A stretch of 64,000 bases of DNA, taken from NCBI GenBank assembly GCA_020091685.1, contig CM034594.1, forward strand, positions 37,263,733 through 37,327,732, in the 5' to 3' direction. The first letter of the stretch is position 1; every line of letters starts with the position of its first letter. The stretch comes from Lutjanus erythropterus (Eukaryota; Chordata; Actinopteri; Lutjaniformes; Lutjanidae). The position numbers and the translations under genes were made by a program. The notes below the pieces were generated by a model, which worked only from the letters and a program-made list of their open reading frames with translations, did not search any database and had not been told where the DNA came from. Shown one piece after another: positions 61,369-64,000 of the stretch.

Positions 61369-62246
61369 TGACAATCGTAGGTGCTGCAAAGATGCTTGGA
61401 CACGATGCTTCATATCACCTTCAGAATCTGCAACTGATCTTCATCATAGTAATAACAAATGATGTTGAATTATTACATTTTAACCCAGCTGTCATGACAC
61501 GCTCGCCCCCAACTCCCTGTCCTGAATTTCACCCACTCACATCTGGTCACCCACCTAAATGTATGCAGCATACATCACTAGGCCTTTCAGCAGACATCGA
61601 GTGTGAATGGATAGAGTGGGTCTGACTGGTGCATATCAGAAGTAGCTCAGTTATGAGTGTGCGTGAACTCTGTGTGCATGACAGCATTAATAAAAGAGAG
61701 TGTATCCATTCAGAGAGGCATACAAGCCCAAACATTCCCAAAATATTTCTAGTGTGGATGTTTTTAAGTCTATTACCTAGCACAGAATAGGTCGGCATGA
61801 AAAAAGAGACGTGTATTTATGGTTACATAACTTCAAGTAAGACCTTCACAGGCCAAAAGCTTACAGTGTAGATATTTCAGCGAAAGATATTTAAAGATTT
61901 TTTAATGGTCTTCGAGCGCCCTGCTCTCATCTCATCCCATCCGATCTTCCTCTCTCCCCATCTCTCACGATACGCTGAATCCAGCTCTCCTTAACCCCTC
62001 TTTGTGTACACGCACTCCTCTTTCTCTCATCCATTTAACTCTCTTTTTAATCCACCACACCATCGCCGCCCTCCCCGCGCCTTCCTCCCTCCTTCAGATG
62101 GAGTATAATTATCTGGTCATCATTATCAGAATAATTCTGTTTCCTCATTATAAACCCATCTGCTCTGCTCTGCTTTGCAATCCAACCAACATGACATAAA
62201 CACACAGCCATACGGATACTGAAGCTCTCTCTCTCTTACACACTTG

Positions 62247-62247
<1 letters not shown>
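61369..62247. other. Non-coding stretch, possible unique sequence
   Basis: No repeat recognised. 62095-62165 is an AT-rich block with several TAAT and ATTATC words, the kind of motif content seen in homeodomain-bound enhancers. This is only a visual impression. Confidence 0.35.

Positions 62248-62279
<32 letters not shown>
62248..62279. repeat. (TC)16 microsatellite
   Basis: Pure TC run. Confidence 0.95.
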
Positions 62280-62282
<3 letters not shown>

Positions 62283-62580
62283 CCTTTACTGTCTCATCAT
62301 TGGAGCCACTTGAGTGACTGAACACATCAGTGTAACTGGTGTGAGGTAATTATATCGAGAGTGAGGTAAAGATGTCGGACTAATCTACTGAGATCCACCG
62401 CAGGACTGAAAAACTGTCGAGCACCTTCTCTTTCTGTGGTCTTCATGTAACTACAGATGGGTTGGGTTGGGTAGTAACAGATTACTTGTAATCGTGAGTA
62501 CCTTAATCAGAAAAATAAGTAACTATATGTCAGCGCAGGTTACATTTTCACAATGTACAATTATGTTATAGTTACAATAA

Positions 62581-63177
62581 TAGGGTTTCCATCCACCTAT
62601 TCTTATTCGAATTTTCAAAAATAGCAAAAATAAACATTAATGGAAACACTAGAAATTCGAAAAAAGGCCGAAAATTCGCAAAAAAGTTTTTACGCTTGGA
62701 GGGGGTGGATTTTGTCTGCGTATCGATAAAAGGAAAGTTGACTTTTTGCTATGGAAACAGGTTTTGCGGATAAACGATGACTGGACTGGATACCACGTCA
62801 CGCGTCTGGACCGGATATCACGTCACACGTATATGTTGTGGTCACAAAAAAAGGCGGCGGACGATAAAGTAAGATATGTTTGGGGGGACGAAGAAACTGA
62901 AAAATTTCTGGAGTTAATAAAATAAAAGTTAATAAAAATAAAGTTAATAAAGTCGATCAGGAATCTGTCCATGATCAGTTGTTGACTGTCAGCCGAGTGT
63001 GTTGTTTGTTTTGTGGCAGAGAGACGCTCTCTGATGATGTGATCTCATGCCGCACTCTCCTCTCAATAATCGCAAAATAATAACAAATGGAAACGGGCAT
63101 AAAGTCGCTTTTTCTTTTTGCGCATTTTCACTAAATTTGCTCCAAAATTTCGAGACATTTGGATGGAAACCTGACTA
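62581..63177 (+). mobile_element. Harbinger-like DNA transposon remnant with a Myb/SANT-like scrap
   Basis: Ends AGGGTTTCCATCCA and (reverse complement) AGGTTTCCATCCAAATG are near-matching terminal inverted repeats. Near 62853-62925 one frame reads KAADDKVRYVWGDEETEKFL and then a stop, resembling the start of the Myb/SANT-like helper protein of PIF/Harbinger elements (W, then acidic residues, ET and FL). The transposase is absent. The superfamily call is an inference from ends and scrap together. Confidence 0.6.
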
Positions 63178-63262
63178 TTGTCAATGATTGGTTAAATCTG
63201 TGAATATTTTGTCACATTCACACCTATGGACAGTTTAGAGTTAACACCTATAACCTATTATG

Positions 63263-63415
63263 CTGCACGGACTGCGGGAGGAAGCTGGAGTACCCGGAGA
63301 GAACCCACACAGACATGAGGAGAACATGCAGACTCTGCACAGAAAGGCCCTGCCTCAGCCACAAACACCCCAGACCCCGAGCCGGCTGGGGGATTTAAAC
63401 TTCTTGCTGTTTGGC
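63263..63415 (-). repeat. Dispersed fish repeat, reverse orientation
   Basis: The reverse complement contains TTTCTGTGCAGAGTCTGCAT, GTTCTC, GTGTGGGTTCTCTCCGGGTA and CTCCAGCTTCCTCCCGCAG, a sequence block found in many fish genomes. An upstream TTTAAATCCC box corresponds to the tRNA-like box in 56205-56310. Confidence 0.6.
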
Positions 63416-63559
63416 TTTCTTTTTTAACCACATGCTGATGTGTGAGGGACGGATAGTGAAGTATCTGGTGAGGGACAACAACCATCAAACCAAAACAAGG
63501 CTCCAAAAACCTCTCTGCTCTGGTCTGGCTGCCGAGGAACTAGAAAATAAAGAATATTT

Positions 63560-63860
63560 GTGTTTTCCAATACCTGTACTACCATACTATTTAGTATGCC
63601 AGAAAAAGATTTAGTAGTCCAAATAAGTAGTATGTCAAAAATACCAGGATGTCCTCATCATCGTCGTGTTTTGCAGTATGCAAGCCAGCGTGCTTCTCTG
63701 GGTATTCTGACCCCCTTTGTGATGGGTGTATGAGCAAGAGGGTCAAAGTTCAAGGCGCAGTGTTATGACAAAGTAGTATGTCTCAACTGTATGCATACAG
63801 CATGCAAGAGTAGGTCCCTCTAAAGGGCAGCTGCATTACATACTGAAAGTAAGAAGACGT
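63560..63860. repeat. GTAGTATG-rich dispersed repeat
   Basis: Words AGTATGCC, GTAGTATGTC (twice) and CAGTATGC, together with AAAATACCAGGATGTCC, match a known type of fish DNA-transposon remnant. Bounds are approximate. Confidence 0.4.
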
Positions 63861-64000
63861 ATGTGATTTGTGATGCAGGGGAAGTTATTGTGGAGGAGCG
63901 TGTAGCAGGTGAAGTGTCAGTGCGTACAAGCCAGATGTCTGGCTGAGTGTGTGTTAGTGTTGACTGCGCTTCTCATGCAGGATAAAGGTAAGAAAGTGAC

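Overview
The window looks like teleost fish nuclear DNA, probably from a spiny-rayed (percomorph-type) fish. The clues are one vertebrate-only gene with GT-AG introns, long CA/GT microsatellites, many short palindromic DNA-transposon remnants (MITEs) of kinds common in fish, a tRNA-derived SINE with a typical fish tail, and 5'-truncated LINE fragments. No bacterial, phage or viral gene was seen. The organism call is an inference, because I could not run a search.

The only protein-coding gene I can support is on the minus strand, in the left fifth of the window. Six coding exons (13749 down to 6764) join in frame, at canonical splice sites, into the first 460 codons of an LRFN/SALM synaptic adhesion protein. 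The sequence is closest to LRFN1 as I remember the paralogues. The exons cover signal peptide, LRRNT, about seven leucine-rich repeats, LRRCT, the Ig domain and the start of the fibronectin III domain. The rest of FN3, the transmembrane segment and the cytoplasmic tail must lie to the left of base 1. The first exon with promoter must lie to the right of 13758 and was not located.

Layout: 1-6763 is the incomplete last visible intron, with several decayed transposons and a 693-bp foldback element. 6764-13749 holds the six exons, with a split dispersed repeat in intron 2 and an 845-bp foldback element in intron 1. 13759-64000 has no recognisable coding exon and could be a long 5' UTR intron, intergenic DNA, or both. 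It contains LINE 3' ends (15.8-16.6 kb, 56.7 kb, 57.8-58.6 kb), MITEs at 17.9, 20.5, 22.9, 29.9-30.7, 32.0-33.0, 36.6-36.9, 37.6-38.0, 60.7 and 61.3 kb, a microsatellite-rich belt (26-27, 33-34, 38-39 kb), a decayed local duplication (39.7-40.6 kb), a 52-bp minisatellite (43.3-43.6 kb), a tRNA-derived SINE (47.2 kb), and a Harbinger-like element with a Myb/SANT-like coding scrap (62.6-63.2 kb).

I found no convincing new biological system. The points most worth a second look are the splitting of the lrfn1 ectodomain over six exons, two copies of one foldback MITE family each broken by a different inserted MITE (one with an 8-bp target duplication), the very long foldback elements, and the Harbinger-like Myb remnant.
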